Assembly (NCBI GenBank): GCA_029260955.1
Contig: JAJDCF010000014.1
Coordinates: 1 to 34,657 of the forward strand
Origin: Patescibacteria group bacterium
Lineage (GTDB): Bacteria > Patescibacteriota > Gracilibacteria > UM-FILTER-43-11
Direction: 5' to 3'
DNA length: 34,657 nt
In this document: in pieces, positions 18,411 through 26,897 of the stretch
Position numbering within the stretch: the first letter of the stretch is position 1
Layout of the letters: the number at the start of each line of letters is the position of its first letter
Made by a program: the position numbers and the translations under genes
The notes under the pieces: generated by a model
Told to the model about the DNA's origin: nothing
Databases searched by the model: none
Seen by the model: the letters and a program-made list of their open reading frames with translations, nothing else

Positions 18411-19478
18411 CTACATGAAGACTGAACAGCGTGAGGGGCGAAGTTCGTCCTTGTTGTACTTGCTGCACTCCTTTTTGGCTCGGTTCTTCACTCGCGACCT
18501 GGCTTGGTCGTAGACGCCGAGCATGTGGTTGTAGACGCCGATGAGCAGACCGACGCCCTGCTTCTGTTCCTCGGTCAGTTTTTCGGGCTCGAGGGATAGG
18601 CCCACCACGGCGCTGAGCCCGCTCTCGATCTCGGCCTTTATTTCGGGGTCGATCTGGCCACGTAGAATGGCAAGGAGATCCTTCTTGTGTTCCGCCTCGC
18701 TCTTGCCTTGGCACTTCGGGTCGTCAGCGTCTTTGCCGAGGCAACCGATTGCTCGCAGGCCGTCATCGATCGCTTTCCAGAGCCGGCCGTAGTTCTCCAG
18801 CGCCAGGAACTCGCCCGAAGTGACGAGCGCTTGCTGAGTTATCGCTTTGGCGAGTTCCTCACCCTCACGCACCTGGTCGGCGAGTGCCTCCGGGGGCTTG
18901 ATGGAGGTGAGGAGTTCGGAATCGTCGTTCAGAGTAGAGGCGGGTATGAAGTCCTCCAGTACGGAGCCACCGAAGGAATCGCACTCGTTGGGTAGGGTGA
19001 TGAAGGGGGTCATGGGCTTCCGTGTGAAGCACATCTCCACCTTGGCCGCCCACTCTAGGTTGTGTTTGGCGGGTGGTGGCAGCTTGCAGATGTCTTCCTT
19101 GGGGAACTTCTGGCAGATTTTTTTCGCTTTTGCGATCTTTTCTGCCTTCTTGGCAGCCTGCATTTCGAGCTCGGCTTGCTGCTTGTAGTGCTTGTAATAC
19201 TCGACGGGTGCGCTGCCGATGGGGATTCCCAGGACGAGTGCCCACGAGAGCACAAACTGCATGTGCAGCGGGGCTTTCTTGCGCAGCTCGCGAACGGTGT
19301 AGTAGGTCAGGACCCCGAGCAGCGCTAGTGCAACGGCGATGTTGACCGAACTGGTCCTCTCGAGGGAGACATTAAAAGACATGACTCCAGTGTGCACAAG
19401 GAAGAGCATGGTAGCCGCTACCAAGCCCGTGGCGTTGAGCAAGGTATTGCCCATGAGTTTCTTCAGTTTTGTCTGCAT
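18411..19478 (-). CDS. hypothetical membrane protein, compositionally atypical
   Basis: 355 aa; at least two TM helices near the N-terminus; markedly GC-richer than neighbours; own promoter and leader. Confidence 0.7.
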   Translation of the reverse strand: MQTKLKKLMGNTLLNATGLVAATMLFLVHTGVMSFNVSLERTSSVNIAVALALLGVLTYYTVRELRKKAPLHMQFVLSWALVLGIPIGSAPVEYYKHYKQQAELEMQAAKKAEKIAKAKKICQKFPKEDICKLPPPAKHNLEWAAKVEMCFTRKPMTPFITLPNECDSFGGSVLEDFIPASTLNDDSELLTSIKPPEALADQVREGEELAKAITQQALVTSGEFLALENYGRLWKAIDDGLRAIGCLGKDADDPKCQGKSEAEHKKDLLAILRGQIDPEIKAEIESGLSAVVGLSLEPEKLTEEQKQGVGLLIGVYNHMLGVYDQARSRVKNRAKKECSKYNKDELRPSRCSVFM

Positions 19479-19493
19479 ATACTATTCGTTTTC

Positions 19494-19594
19494 TCGACTG
19501 TGTAGTCGAACAGAGGCCTTATCGGACGTAAGACTGATCCCGTAGTGGATCACCTTTCGCCTGAAGTTGGCCTCTGTTCAAATAATGATTTGAA
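19494..19594 (-). promoter_or_regulatory. structured 5' leader of the 355-aa gene
   Basis: 11-bp stem GAACAGAGGCC/GGCCTCTGTTC enclosing GATCC-ACTACG-GGATC, plus flanking hairpins TTCAAAT-catt-ATTTGAA and TCGACT-acac-AGTCGA. Confidence 0.5.
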
Positions 19595-19611
19595 TGAGCA
19601 TTTGGCCTGTG

Positions 19612-19640
19612 ATTCTACAATATATTAGGCTGTAAGTCAA
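19612..19640 (-). promoter_or_regulatory. sigma70-like promoter of the 355-aa gene
   Basis: minus strand TTGACT-N17-TAGAAT. Confidence 0.65.
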
Positions 19641-19681
19641 ATCTAAAAGGCCTTGCTGCGCTGTAAGGCATTCCATTTTTT

Positions 19682-20071
19682 CTAAATGTGATAGTCAGAC
19701 CAGCTTCGAGGCTCGCTGAGTAAAGCGTTTTGCAAAGCCAAAAGTCCCAGTAAGGCACATTTACTTCTTCGTATGCTGATTTCGATTCCTAACATTGCGT
19801 AAATTTCTTCTTTTGTGAGCTTAAGAATTTCTTCCTTGGTCATTCCCTCAATTAGGTCGCCAAGCATGTCAGCAGAAGCCATGCTTACGGCACATCCGTT
19901 ACCGGAAAATGCGTAGCCTGTTACTTTGTCACCTTCTATTTTTAGACTGAGCTCTACTTTATCGCCGCAAGAGCGATTAGCCTCTTTATGATTAATAACT
20001 GCATCCAGCTTTTTATCCTTGTAGAAGGGATTTTTATAGCGATCCAGAATGTTTTGAGCGTAAAGATCCAT
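19682..20071 (-). CDS. sufU: Fe-S assembly scaffold SufU (NifU/IscU-N family)
   Basis: 129 aa; FSGNGCAVSMASADMLGDLIEG and C-terminal RRSKCALLGLLAL. Confidence 0.93.
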   Translation of the reverse strand: MDLYAQNILDRYKNPFYKDKKLDAVINHKEANRSCGDKVELSLKIEGDKVTGYAFSGNGCAVSMASADMLGDLIEGMTKEEILKLTKEEIYAMLGIEISIRRSKCALLGLLALQNALLSEPRSWSDYHI

Positions 20072-21267
20072 TAATTGAAATACTGATAAATTTCTTCCAA
20101 TGCTTTTACAGTTTTATCAACATCGCTCTTAGTATTGTAGAATGCGAGGCTTATTCGAGCAGTTGCAGAAAGGTCGCAATAGTCCATCAGGATCTGACCA
20201 CAATGTTGTCCGGAGCGGATGCAGATATTGCTTTGAGAAAGGCCTTCGGCAATGTCATGTGGATGCACACCCTTTATGGTAAATGATATGACTGAGCCAC
20301 GATTCTTGCTGGTTTTGGGGCCAACTAGGCTCAGATAGGGGAGTGACTTCAGCTTTTCAAGTGCATACTCGGTCAATTCGTGTTCTTCTTTCTGAATCTG
20401 ATCAAAACCGATTTTGCTAATGTAATCGATGGCCGCCTTCATAACAACTACTCCGGCAATGTTTGGCGTGCCGGCCTCGAATTTATGAGGGATTTCGGCT
20501 GGACTGAAGTGATCTTCAAAAACCTCCTGAATCATTTCGCCACCACCCATGAATGGAGGCATTTGTTTGAGCAGCTCTTCTTTGCCATAAAGTACACCAA
20601 CGCCCGTTGGTCCGTATATTTTGTGCGCCGATAAAACCAGGAAATCTACATCCAGCTCTTGTACGTCGATGGGGGAGTGCACTGCCAGTTGGCAGGCGTC
20701 GATCAGTACTTTGGCGCCCTTTTCGTGGGCGGCCTCAATTATTGGTTTAAGATTGGGGATTGATCCCAAAATATTCGACATGCCAGTTAGTGAGACGAAT
20801 TTGGTTTTGCTGGTGATTTGTGACCCGTCGAAAACAAATTGACCGTCGTCATCGATGTCTAAATATTTAACTACAATACCTTTTCGTTCCTTGAGCTGAA
20901 GCCAGGGAACAATATTACTGTGGTGTTCCATTTTACTAAGTAAAACTTCATCGCCTTCATTCAAAAATTCATCACCATAGCTTCGTGCAACCAGATTAAT
21001 GCCCTCGGTGGCGTTGCGCGTGAATACAATTTCATTTGTCTTGCCCGCCCCAATGAAGTCTGCCACTGCTTGCCGAGTACCTTCGTATGCAATCGTTGCC
21101 TCCTCGGCTAAAAAATGAGCACCGCGATGTACGTTGCTATTCAGCCTTTCGTAATAGTTTTTTTCCGAATCTAAAACAGCCTGTGGCTTTTGGCTGGTTG
21201 CCGCATTGTCTAAGTAAACTAGCTCTGGCCGCTGCTTGAAAATAGGAAAGTCCTTTTTGTAGTCCAT
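20071..21267 (-). CDS. sufS: cysteine desulfurase SufS
   Basis: 398 aa; YLDNAATSQKP, SAHKIYGPTGVGVLYG, RSGQHCGQ active-site Cys. Confidence 0.96.
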   Translation of the reverse strand: MDYKKDFPIFKQRPELVYLDNAATSQKPQAVLDSEKNYYERLNSNVHRGAHFLAEEATIAYEGTRQAVADFIGAGKTNEIVFTRNATEGINLVARSYGDEFLNEGDEVLLSKMEHHSNIVPWLQLKERKGIVVKYLDIDDDGQFVFDGSQITSKTKFVSLTGMSNILGSIPNLKPIIEAAHEKGAKVLIDACQLAVHSPIDVQELDVDFLVLSAHKIYGPTGVGVLYGKEELLKQMPPFMGGGEMIQEVFEDHFSPAEIPHKFEAGTPNIAGVVVMKAAIDYISKIGFDQIQKEEHELTEYALEKLKSLPYLSLVGPKTSKNRGSVISFTIKGVHPHDIAEGLSQSNICIRSGQHCGQILMDYCDLSATARISLAFYNTKSDVDKTVKALEEIYQYFN

Positions 21268-21276
21268 GGAAGGCGA

Positions 21277-22182
21277 TTATATCAGTTTCCTGATGGTTTC
21301 ATAAGCGGTTTTGTGCTCTTTGATCTTCTTCAGCTCTTTTCCCAAAAACCCAGTAATCAGAAGCTTTTTGGCCATCTCCTTTTTTATTCCTCTGGCGCCA
21401 AAGTAGTACAGGTCCTCATCGTTTAGATTGCGTACAGCGGCGCTGTGGCCGGCTTTTACGTCATTGGTATCAATCTTAAGTCCAGGCACGGCTCGAACGG
21501 TGGTATTAGGGCTGAGGTTCAGAGTTTCTTGTTTCAAGTATCCAGCGGATCCTCCTCCAGTTTGTTTGATGTTCACCATTCCATCAAAACTTAGCATGGC
21601 TTTGTCTTGGGCAATGCCCTTCATGCCGACTTCGCCTGCCCCCTGTTTTTCGGCATACTCATGTTCGCAATTAAAGCTTAAATCTTGGTCGGTGGCTGAT
21701 TTGGCTATGATGTCGGTGTTGATCTCGGCGTTTCTGCCGGATGCTGTTTGAGTTAGCTGGCTATCTAGCTTCTTGCTGCCAAAATGATAGGTGTAAATGT
21801 GACATTTGGCGTCGCTTGCAACATCTGACGTTCGTTTTTCGGTCATTTCAGTTTTTTGTGAACTACAATTGAGCACAATGTATTTAAGATTTGAATTGGC
21901 TTGGCATTTTATGTGCTGCTCAAAGTGGATGGTGGGGGATTTAACTTCATTACTCCAGTCCTCTATGATGGTGGCAGAGCTGCCCTCACCTAATTCAATC
22001 ACCAACTTCAAATCCAGGTCATTCGCGGTGGGTTTTAGCTTGATGTAAATGGCTTCTTCAAGCTGTTTTTGGGCAGGAATCGTTAGCTTGTAACACTCTC
22101 GTTTTTCTTCATAACACTTGGCCAGGACAAAGTCCTTTTTACTAGGGTGTTCGATGCTGAAAGGTAGTTTGAATTGATTCAT
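21277..22182 (-). CDS. sufD: Fe-S cluster assembly protein SufD
   Basis: 301 aa; SufBD C-terminal core (KAGHSAAVRNLNDEDLYYFGARGI). Confidence 0.9.
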   Translation of the reverse strand: MNQFKLPFSIEHPSKKDFVLAKCYEEKRECYKLTIPAQKQLEEAIYIKLKPTANDLDLKLVIELGEGSSATIIEDWSNEVKSPTIHFEQHIKCQANSNLKYIVLNCSSQKTEMTEKRTSDVASDAKCHIYTYHFGSKKLDSQLTQTASGRNAEINTDIIAKSATDQDLSFNCEHEYAEKQGAGEVGMKGIAQDKAMLSFDGMVNIKQTGGGSAGYLKQETLNLSPNTTVRAVPGLKIDTNDVKAGHSAAVRNLNDEDLYYFGARGIKKEMAKKLLITGFLGKELKKIKEHKTAYETIRKLI

Positions 22183-22231
22183 TATTGCTATTCACTTTTG
22201 CTTCGCCCTATCTAGGTTCGGCTATCTAGGG

Positions 22232-23671
22232 TTATAAGTTTTCCATTTCGAGTTCGATCAGTCGGTTCATTTCGACGGCGTATTCCAGGGGTAGTTCGCG
22301 GACGATTGGGTTGATAAATCCATTTACGATCATGGCCTCGGCCTGAGCGACAGGTATACCGCGGGAGGTCAGATAAAAGATATCTTCTTCGTTTAATCGG
22401 CCCACTCTGGCTTCGTGGTTTACCGTTGCTGAATTGTTATCGACTTTTATATTGGGGTATGTGTCCGAAACAGAAATCGGATCCAGGATCAGCGCGTCAC
22501 ACTCCACCTGACTGATGGCGTTTTTTGCGGTTTTTACAATGCGTAGGTCGCCACGGTAAATTGATTTACCACCCCCCTTACTGATGGACTTCATGACAAT
22601 TCTCGAGCTGGTGTTTTCGCCTAGATGAAAAATTTTGGCGCCGGTGTCCTGAGTTTGCCCTGCATTGGCAAAAGCAATACCTAAGTGGTCGGCGCGCGAA
22701 TTTCGACCCTTTAAAATGCTACATGGGTAAAGCATGGTAACTCCAGAGCCCATATTTCCGCCAACCCATTCCATAATGCCGCCTTCTTCGATGATGGCGC
22801 GTTTGGTATTTAGGTTGTAGGTGTCTTTCGACCAATTCTCCACGCTCGAATATCGGAACTTGGCACCTTTGCCTACAAAAACTTCTACACAACCGGCATG
22901 CAGGGCATTGCTGCCGTACTTTGGTGCGCTGCAGCCTTCAATGTAGTGCGCCTCCGCTCCGTCATCGATGATTATGAGTGTGTGTTCGAACTGCCCCATG
23001 TTCATGGCGTTCATTCTAAAGTAGGCCTGAAGCGGCTTTTCGACTTTTACACCTTTGGGGACGTACAAAAAAGTTCCACCAGACCACACTGCGCCATGCA
23101 AGGCGGCAAATTTGTGGTCGTTGGCCGGGACACACTTCATAAAGTACTTCTGCACAAGTTCTGGGTGTTTTTCGACGGCCACGTCCATATCTAAAAACAA
23201 CACACCTTGCTCTTCCAGTTCTTTTTCGATGGAATGATAAATTACTTCGGATTCATATTGAGCACCCACACCCGCCAAAACCTGTTTCTCGGCTTCGGGA
23301 ATTCCCAGTCGGTCAAAAGTGTTTTTGATGTAAGCTGGGACTTTATCCCAAGAGTCGTAACCACCCTTTTTGTCTGCAGCCTTGGCAAAAAAACAAATTT
23401 CATCAAAATCAAGTTTCTCCAAACTTGGACCCCAATCGGGTAGGGGAATTCTAGTAAAATATTCGTAAGCCTTCATTCGCTGATGAAGCATCCACTCCGG
23501 TTCATCTTTGTCTTTCGAAATATGTGCCACTAGTTGCGGAGAAATACCTTTCTTGAACTTTTCCATGTACTCCGATGGATCTGAATGGTCGAAGGTATCA
23601 CGATTAAGCCCAGCAAATATGCCCTCACTTTTTTCCTCTTTTACCTCTGATTTTACGTGGGGGTCTGCCAT
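22232..23671 (-). CDS. sufB: Fe-S cluster assembly protein SufB
   Basis: 479 aa; NSATVNHEARVGRLNEEDIFYLTSRGI. Confidence 0.96.
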   Translation of the reverse strand: MADPHVKSEVKEEKSEGIFAGLNRDTFDHSDPSEYMEKFKKGISPQLVAHISKDKDEPEWMLHQRMKAYEYFTRIPLPDWGPSLEKLDFDEICFFAKAADKKGGYDSWDKVPAYIKNTFDRLGIPEAEKQVLAGVGAQYESEVIYHSIEKELEEQGVLFLDMDVAVEKHPELVQKYFMKCVPANDHKFAALHGAVWSGGTFLYVPKGVKVEKPLQAYFRMNAMNMGQFEHTLIIIDDGAEAHYIEGCSAPKYGSNALHAGCVEVFVGKGAKFRYSSVENWSKDTYNLNTKRAIIEEGGIMEWVGGNMGSGVTMLYPCSILKGRNSRADHLGIAFANAGQTQDTGAKIFHLGENTSSRIVMKSISKGGGKSIYRGDLRIVKTAKNAISQVECDALILDPISVSDTYPNIKVDNNSATVNHEARVGRLNEEDIFYLTSRGIPVAQAEAMIVNGFINPIVRELPLEYAVEMNRLIELEMENL

Positions 23672-23687
23672 ATCTCTCTTTGGTCAT

Positions 23688-23735
23688 ATTAGTGGGCTAA
23701 TAGCCGGCTAATATTCCACTAATAGTGGGCTAATA
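23688..23735. repeat. direct and inverted repeat element between sufC and sufB
   Basis: TAGTGGGCTAATA at 23690-23702 and 23723-23735; ATTAGTGG/CCACTAAT stem; central TAGCCGGCTA palindrome. Confidence 0.65.
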
Positions 23736-23748
23736 TTGCTCAAAATGA

Positions 23749-24504
23749 CTATAGGTGCTCGTATCCTTCTTCTTCGAGTTCGTGAGCCAGTTTTGGCCCT
23801 CCGGATTTGACGATGCGGCCGTTTTTCATCACGTGTACATAGTCTGGCTTCAGGTGTTTTAGAATGCGTTGGTAGTGCGTGATGAGGAGGGTTCCTGTTT
23901 TTTCACGTTTACGCATTACCTTGTCGATGTTAGCTGTGATCGTTTTTAGGGCGTCAACATCCAACCCGGAATCGGTTTCATCCATAACTGCCAATGTCGG
24001 TTGTAAAATGGCCATTTGCAGCGCTTCCGCCTTCTTCTTTTCACCTCCGGAAAATCCGTGGTTCAAAAATCTTTCAGCGAAGTCTTCGGGCATTTTTAGC
24101 TCAGCCATGACTTCCTTGAGCATCTTTTTAAATCGGAAAACCAAAATTGGTGGCTTGCTTGGATCAGCGTGTGCTTGCTTAGCTCGATATGCGGCTAACA
24201 AGAATTCTTCGAGCGTCACTCCTGCAATCTCTTTTGGGTACTGAAAAGCTAGGAATATTCCGATTAGGGCTCTTTCATGGGCTTCCATTTTAAGAATACT
24301 CTTGCCTTTGTAGTAGATATCGCCGCCTGTGACTTCATATTTTGGATGACCCATGATCACGTTCGAAAGCGTGCTCTTTCCAGAGCCATTTGGCCCCATG
24401 AGCGTGTGCACTTCACCTTCGTTGATGGTCAGATTGACCCCCTTAAGAATCGCCTTGCCGTCGATGGCTACTTCCAGGTTTTTAATGTCGAGGAGTGCTG
24501 TCAT
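23749..24504 (-). CDS. sufC: Fe-S assembly ATPase SufC
   Basis: 251 aa ABC ATPase; GPNGSGKSTLSNVIMG, FSGGEKKKAEALQMA, LAVMDETDSGLDVDAL. Confidence 0.96.
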   Translation of the reverse strand: MTALLDIKNLEVAIDGKAILKGVNLTINEGEVHTLMGPNGSGKSTLSNVIMGHPKYEVTGGDIYYKGKSILKMEAHERALIGIFLAFQYPKEIAGVTLEEFLLAAYRAKQAHADPSKPPILVFRFKKMLKEVMAELKMPEDFAERFLNHGFSGGEKKKAEALQMAILQPTLAVMDETDSGLDVDALKTITANIDKVMRKREKTGTLLITHYQRILKHLKPDYVHVMKNGRIVKSGGPKLAHELEEEGYEHL

Positions 24505-24573
24505 ATTATTCAGGAGTTAGATGCTCAAGATTATATCAAAAAGCCGCTGAGCGCAAAGGAAAATGAGCCTTGA

Positions 24574-24649
24574 TGGAGCCACCTGGCGGGATTGAACCGC
24601 CGACCTACGCGTTACGAGTGCGTCGCTCTACCAACTGAGCTAAGGTGGC
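24574..24649 (-). tRNA. tRNA-Thr(CGT)
   Basis: Cloverleaf GCCACCTTAGCTCAG...CTCGTAA...GGTTCAATCC...AGGTGGC-T-CCA; CCA encoded. Confidence 0.9.
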
Positions 24650-24725
24650 TGGTCGGGGAGACAGGACTCGAACCTGCGACCACACGACCCCCAGCCGTGC
24701 ATTCTACCAACTGAACTACTCCCCG
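24650..24725 (-). tRNA. tRNA-Pro(GGG)
   Basis: Cloverleaf CGGGGAGTAGTTCAG...CTGGGGG...GGTTCGAGTCC...CTCCCCG-A-CCA; CCA encoded. Confidence 0.92.
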
Positions 24726-24851
24726 TTTAGTGTTATTGCTTCATAATAGCTACGATGTAGGATATCATTTCAATGAAGTGCATGCTACTTTTTCTAGCTT
24801 TGCCTTATCTATCATCTGAAATTTAGGGGAATATGAAATTAAGCTGTGCTT

Positions 24852-25382
24852 ATGACTAGAGACTACAAGTCAATGCTGGGTGCCAAAGTTCTGGAATTTG
24901 ATTCCGGTGATCTGTTGGCTATGGTTAGCGGAATCATTGTTGATCCTGACAGTGGTATGGTCGAGGCATTTTGGGTAAAACCTACCACGCTTCCAGTTAA
25001 GAACGCAGTCTTAAGGGTTTCTGAAATCGTTGAATTGAAGAAGAATCTTTATATCAAATCAGAAAAAGTCCTAGCTCAGGCGGAAGATGTTATTAAAATT
25101 AACGAAATACTTGAGGATGGTCGTACTTTTATAGGCAACGCTGTTCAGAATGAAGCAGGTGATTCTTTTGGCACTTGCGTCAATCTAACTTTTGATACTG
25201 GTACATACGCCCTTAAGCAGGTTTACAGCAAGCGATCAATTTTGGGCCTTATCACTTTGGATGAACGTATTTTTTCTTACAACAACATAGTCAAAGTTCT
25301 TCCAGAAATGATTCTGGTGGATGATGATGGGAAGAAAAAGGAATCCGTGATGGCTACAACGCCGGAAGCAGCTGCAGGATAA
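24852..25382 (+). CDS. PRC-barrel domain protein
   Basis: Two PRC-like segments: MLGAKVLEFDSGDLLAMVSGIIVDPDSGMVEAFWVK and FIGNAVQNEAGDSFGTCVNLTFDT. Confidence 0.75.
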   Translation: MTRDYKSMLGAKVLEFDSGDLLAMVSGIIVDPDSGMVEAFWVKPTTLPVKNAVLRVSEIVELKKNLYIKSEKVLAQAEDVIKINEILEDGRTFIGNAVQNEAGDSFGTCVNLTFDTGTYALKQVYSKRSILGLITLDERIFSYNNIVKVLPEMILVDDDGKKKESVMATTPEAAAG

Positions 25383-25396
25383 TAAACTAAGTTACT

Positions 25397-25436
25397 AAAA
25401 AAGCCCGCGTCTTAAAGACTTGGGCGGGCTTTTTTG
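25397..25436. terminator. bidirectional rho-independent terminator
   Basis: AAAAAAGCCCGC-gtcttaaagacttgg-GCGGGCTTTTTT between convergent genes. Confidence 0.9.
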
Positions 25437-25455
25437 CTTGTGTAACAAATTCGCT

Positions 25456-25842
25456 TTATCCGAGAGCGGACGCAACGAAGGTGACGATAGTCCAAGAGAG
25501 AAGGATGATCACGATACCGATAACGGCATAAGTGATGATCTTTCGAGCTTTTCCGACTTGTTCGTCGTTTCCTCCAGCAGTGACCATAAGGACACCAGCG
25601 TAGATTAGGAATGCAACGGAAATCAATCCGAGAATTCCCAGGAAGTAGTTGATTATAAGTGTGATGTTCTGCCCTAGGGTTCCTTGAGCTGCGGCAGAAG
25701 GGGCAGCGCCTCCTTGTGGATTATCAAAAAATGATGCGCTTTGAGCGAATGCATTTGTAGCAAATGCTCCGAAAGCGGCCATCATTGAAGAGGTTTTTAA
25801 GGCGAGTTTTTTCATTTTTGTCTTATTAGTTTGTAATTTCAT
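25456..25842 (-). CDS. TrbC/VirB2-like pilin-type small membrane protein
   Basis: Signal-peptide-like N-terminus, two TM helices, FLIYAGVLMVTAGGNDEQVGKARKIITYAVIGIVIILLSW. Confidence 0.75.
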   Translation of the reverse strand: MKLQTNKTKMKKLALKTSSMMAAFGAFATNAFAQSASFFDNPQGGAAPSAAAQGTLGQNITLIINYFLGILGLISVAFLIYAGVLMVTAGGNDEQVGKARKIITYAVIGIVIILLSWTIVTFVASALG

Positions 25843-25931
25843 ATTTAATTATACCAAATGGCCCTAATAGCCGTCAATAATTAGCAGCCACATAATTTTA
25901 GTTTCTGATTGACAGAATAGATTAGTATTTC

Positions 25932-26441
25932 TTATTCCATTAGCCACCTAAGGGTTGCGACAAGACTTTTTTCTAGGTCATCTGAGAACCATCCATCAAT
26001 ATACTTGATCACATCTTCCTGCTTTGTGGACTTATGGTCTCTAATGATTTCGGTTGCACTCCTTTCTTTGCTGCCTGTTGCAAGATCAACCAGTTGATTC
26101 CCACTTATGAGTTCCAAGGTGATGGGCTTTTCGCAGTCTGCTTCTATTTGGGCTAGCTCTTGGGGGTCCCAACTTAAAAGATCGCAGAATTTTCCAAGAT
26201 TTCCACTATTCATTGCTTTGAGTGTGAATAGTATCTTTGTGCGCACATCTTCAATGGTGTCAGTTTCTTTTATACCAATATCTTCCATGACTGTTGCCAA
26301 ATCTCTGGTGCCTTTATTGTCTATGGTTAGGTAATCTCCCTTTTTTTCTATCGTACCAGATGCATCAGAAGCAGTTAATAATGTGCGGCCAACTGGCTCG
26401 CCTTCTAGTTCATGGTGTTCAACATATGCTTTTAGCCCCAT
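25932..26441 (-). CDS. hypothetical protein (169 aa)
   Basis: Intact ORF with typical composition; no family recognised. Confidence 0.6.
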   Translation of the reverse strand: MGLKAYVEHHELEGEPVGRTLLTASDASGTIEKKGDYLTIDNKGTRDLATVMEDIGIKETDTIEDVRTKILFTLKAMNSGNLGKFCDLLSWDPQELAQIEADCEKPITLELISGNQLVDLATGSKERSATEIIRDHKSTKQEDVIKYIDGWFSDDLEKSLVATLRWLME

Positions 26442-26520
26442 AATGATGTGAGGTTGGAAATGGTGTTTATTATAGTATATACCAAAGATAAGTCAAGTTA
26501 TTCAACTTCACATAAATGGA

Positions 26521-26597
26521 TGGTCGGGGAGACAGGACTCGAACCTGCGACATCACGCTCCCAAAGCGTGCACTCTAGCCAACTGAGCTACTCCCCG
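26521..26597 (-). tRNA. tRNA-Pro(TGG)
   Basis: CGGGGAGTAGCTCAGTTGGC...CACGC-TTTGGGA-GCGTG...CTCCCCG-A-CCA. Confidence 0.93.
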
Positions 26598-26618
26598 ACA
26601 TGTCGATTTTGGAATGGA

Positions 26619-26703
26619 TGGTGGGCAGGGAGGGATTCGAACCCCCGAAGGCGGAGCCATCTGGTTTACAGCCAGACCCGGTTGACCACTTCGGTACCTA
26701 CCC
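26619..26703 (-). tRNA. tRNA-Tyr(GTA)
   Basis: Type II tRNA with long variable arm; TCTGG-CTGTAAA-CCAGA; GGGTAGG/CCTGCCC acceptor; CCA encoded. Confidence 0.93.
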
Positions 26704-26730
26704 ACGTTTATCCCATTGTAACAGAGTTAC

Positions 26731-26806
26731 TGGAGCCACCTTCCGGGTTCGAACCGGAGACAATCCGCTTACAAGGCGGGCGCTCTACCAACTGAGCTAA
26801 GGTGGC
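26731..26806 (-). tRNA. tRNA-Thr(TGT)
   Basis: GCCACCTTAGCTCAGTTGG...CTTGTAA...GGTTCGAACC...AGGTGGC-T-CCA. Confidence 0.92.
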
Positions 26807-26879
26807 TTACGATTTACATAGTGCTATTTTTACGCTGCACCGAGCGTACCTATTTTAGCTTTGTCGTCTCTCGACAACG

Positions 26880-26897
26880 CAACTGAGCTAGGGTGGC
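26880..26897 (-). repeat. truncated tRNA 5' end (acceptor strand plus half D-arm)
   Basis: minus strand GCCACCCTAGCTCAGTTG followed by non-tRNA sequence; 1 mismatch to the downstream tRNA-Thr(TGT) 5' end. Confidence 0.8.

Noticed and set aside
18541-19345. Multiple plus- and minus-strand ORFs in the GC-rich island
   Set aside because: High GC lowers stop frequency in all frames; the 355-aa minus frame has the TM segments, promoter and leader, so others are treated as spurious.
26448-26800. Plus-strand ORFs across the tRNA cluster (VGETGLEPATSRSQ..., GREGFEPPKAEP...)
   Set aside because: Classic antisense translations of tRNA genes.
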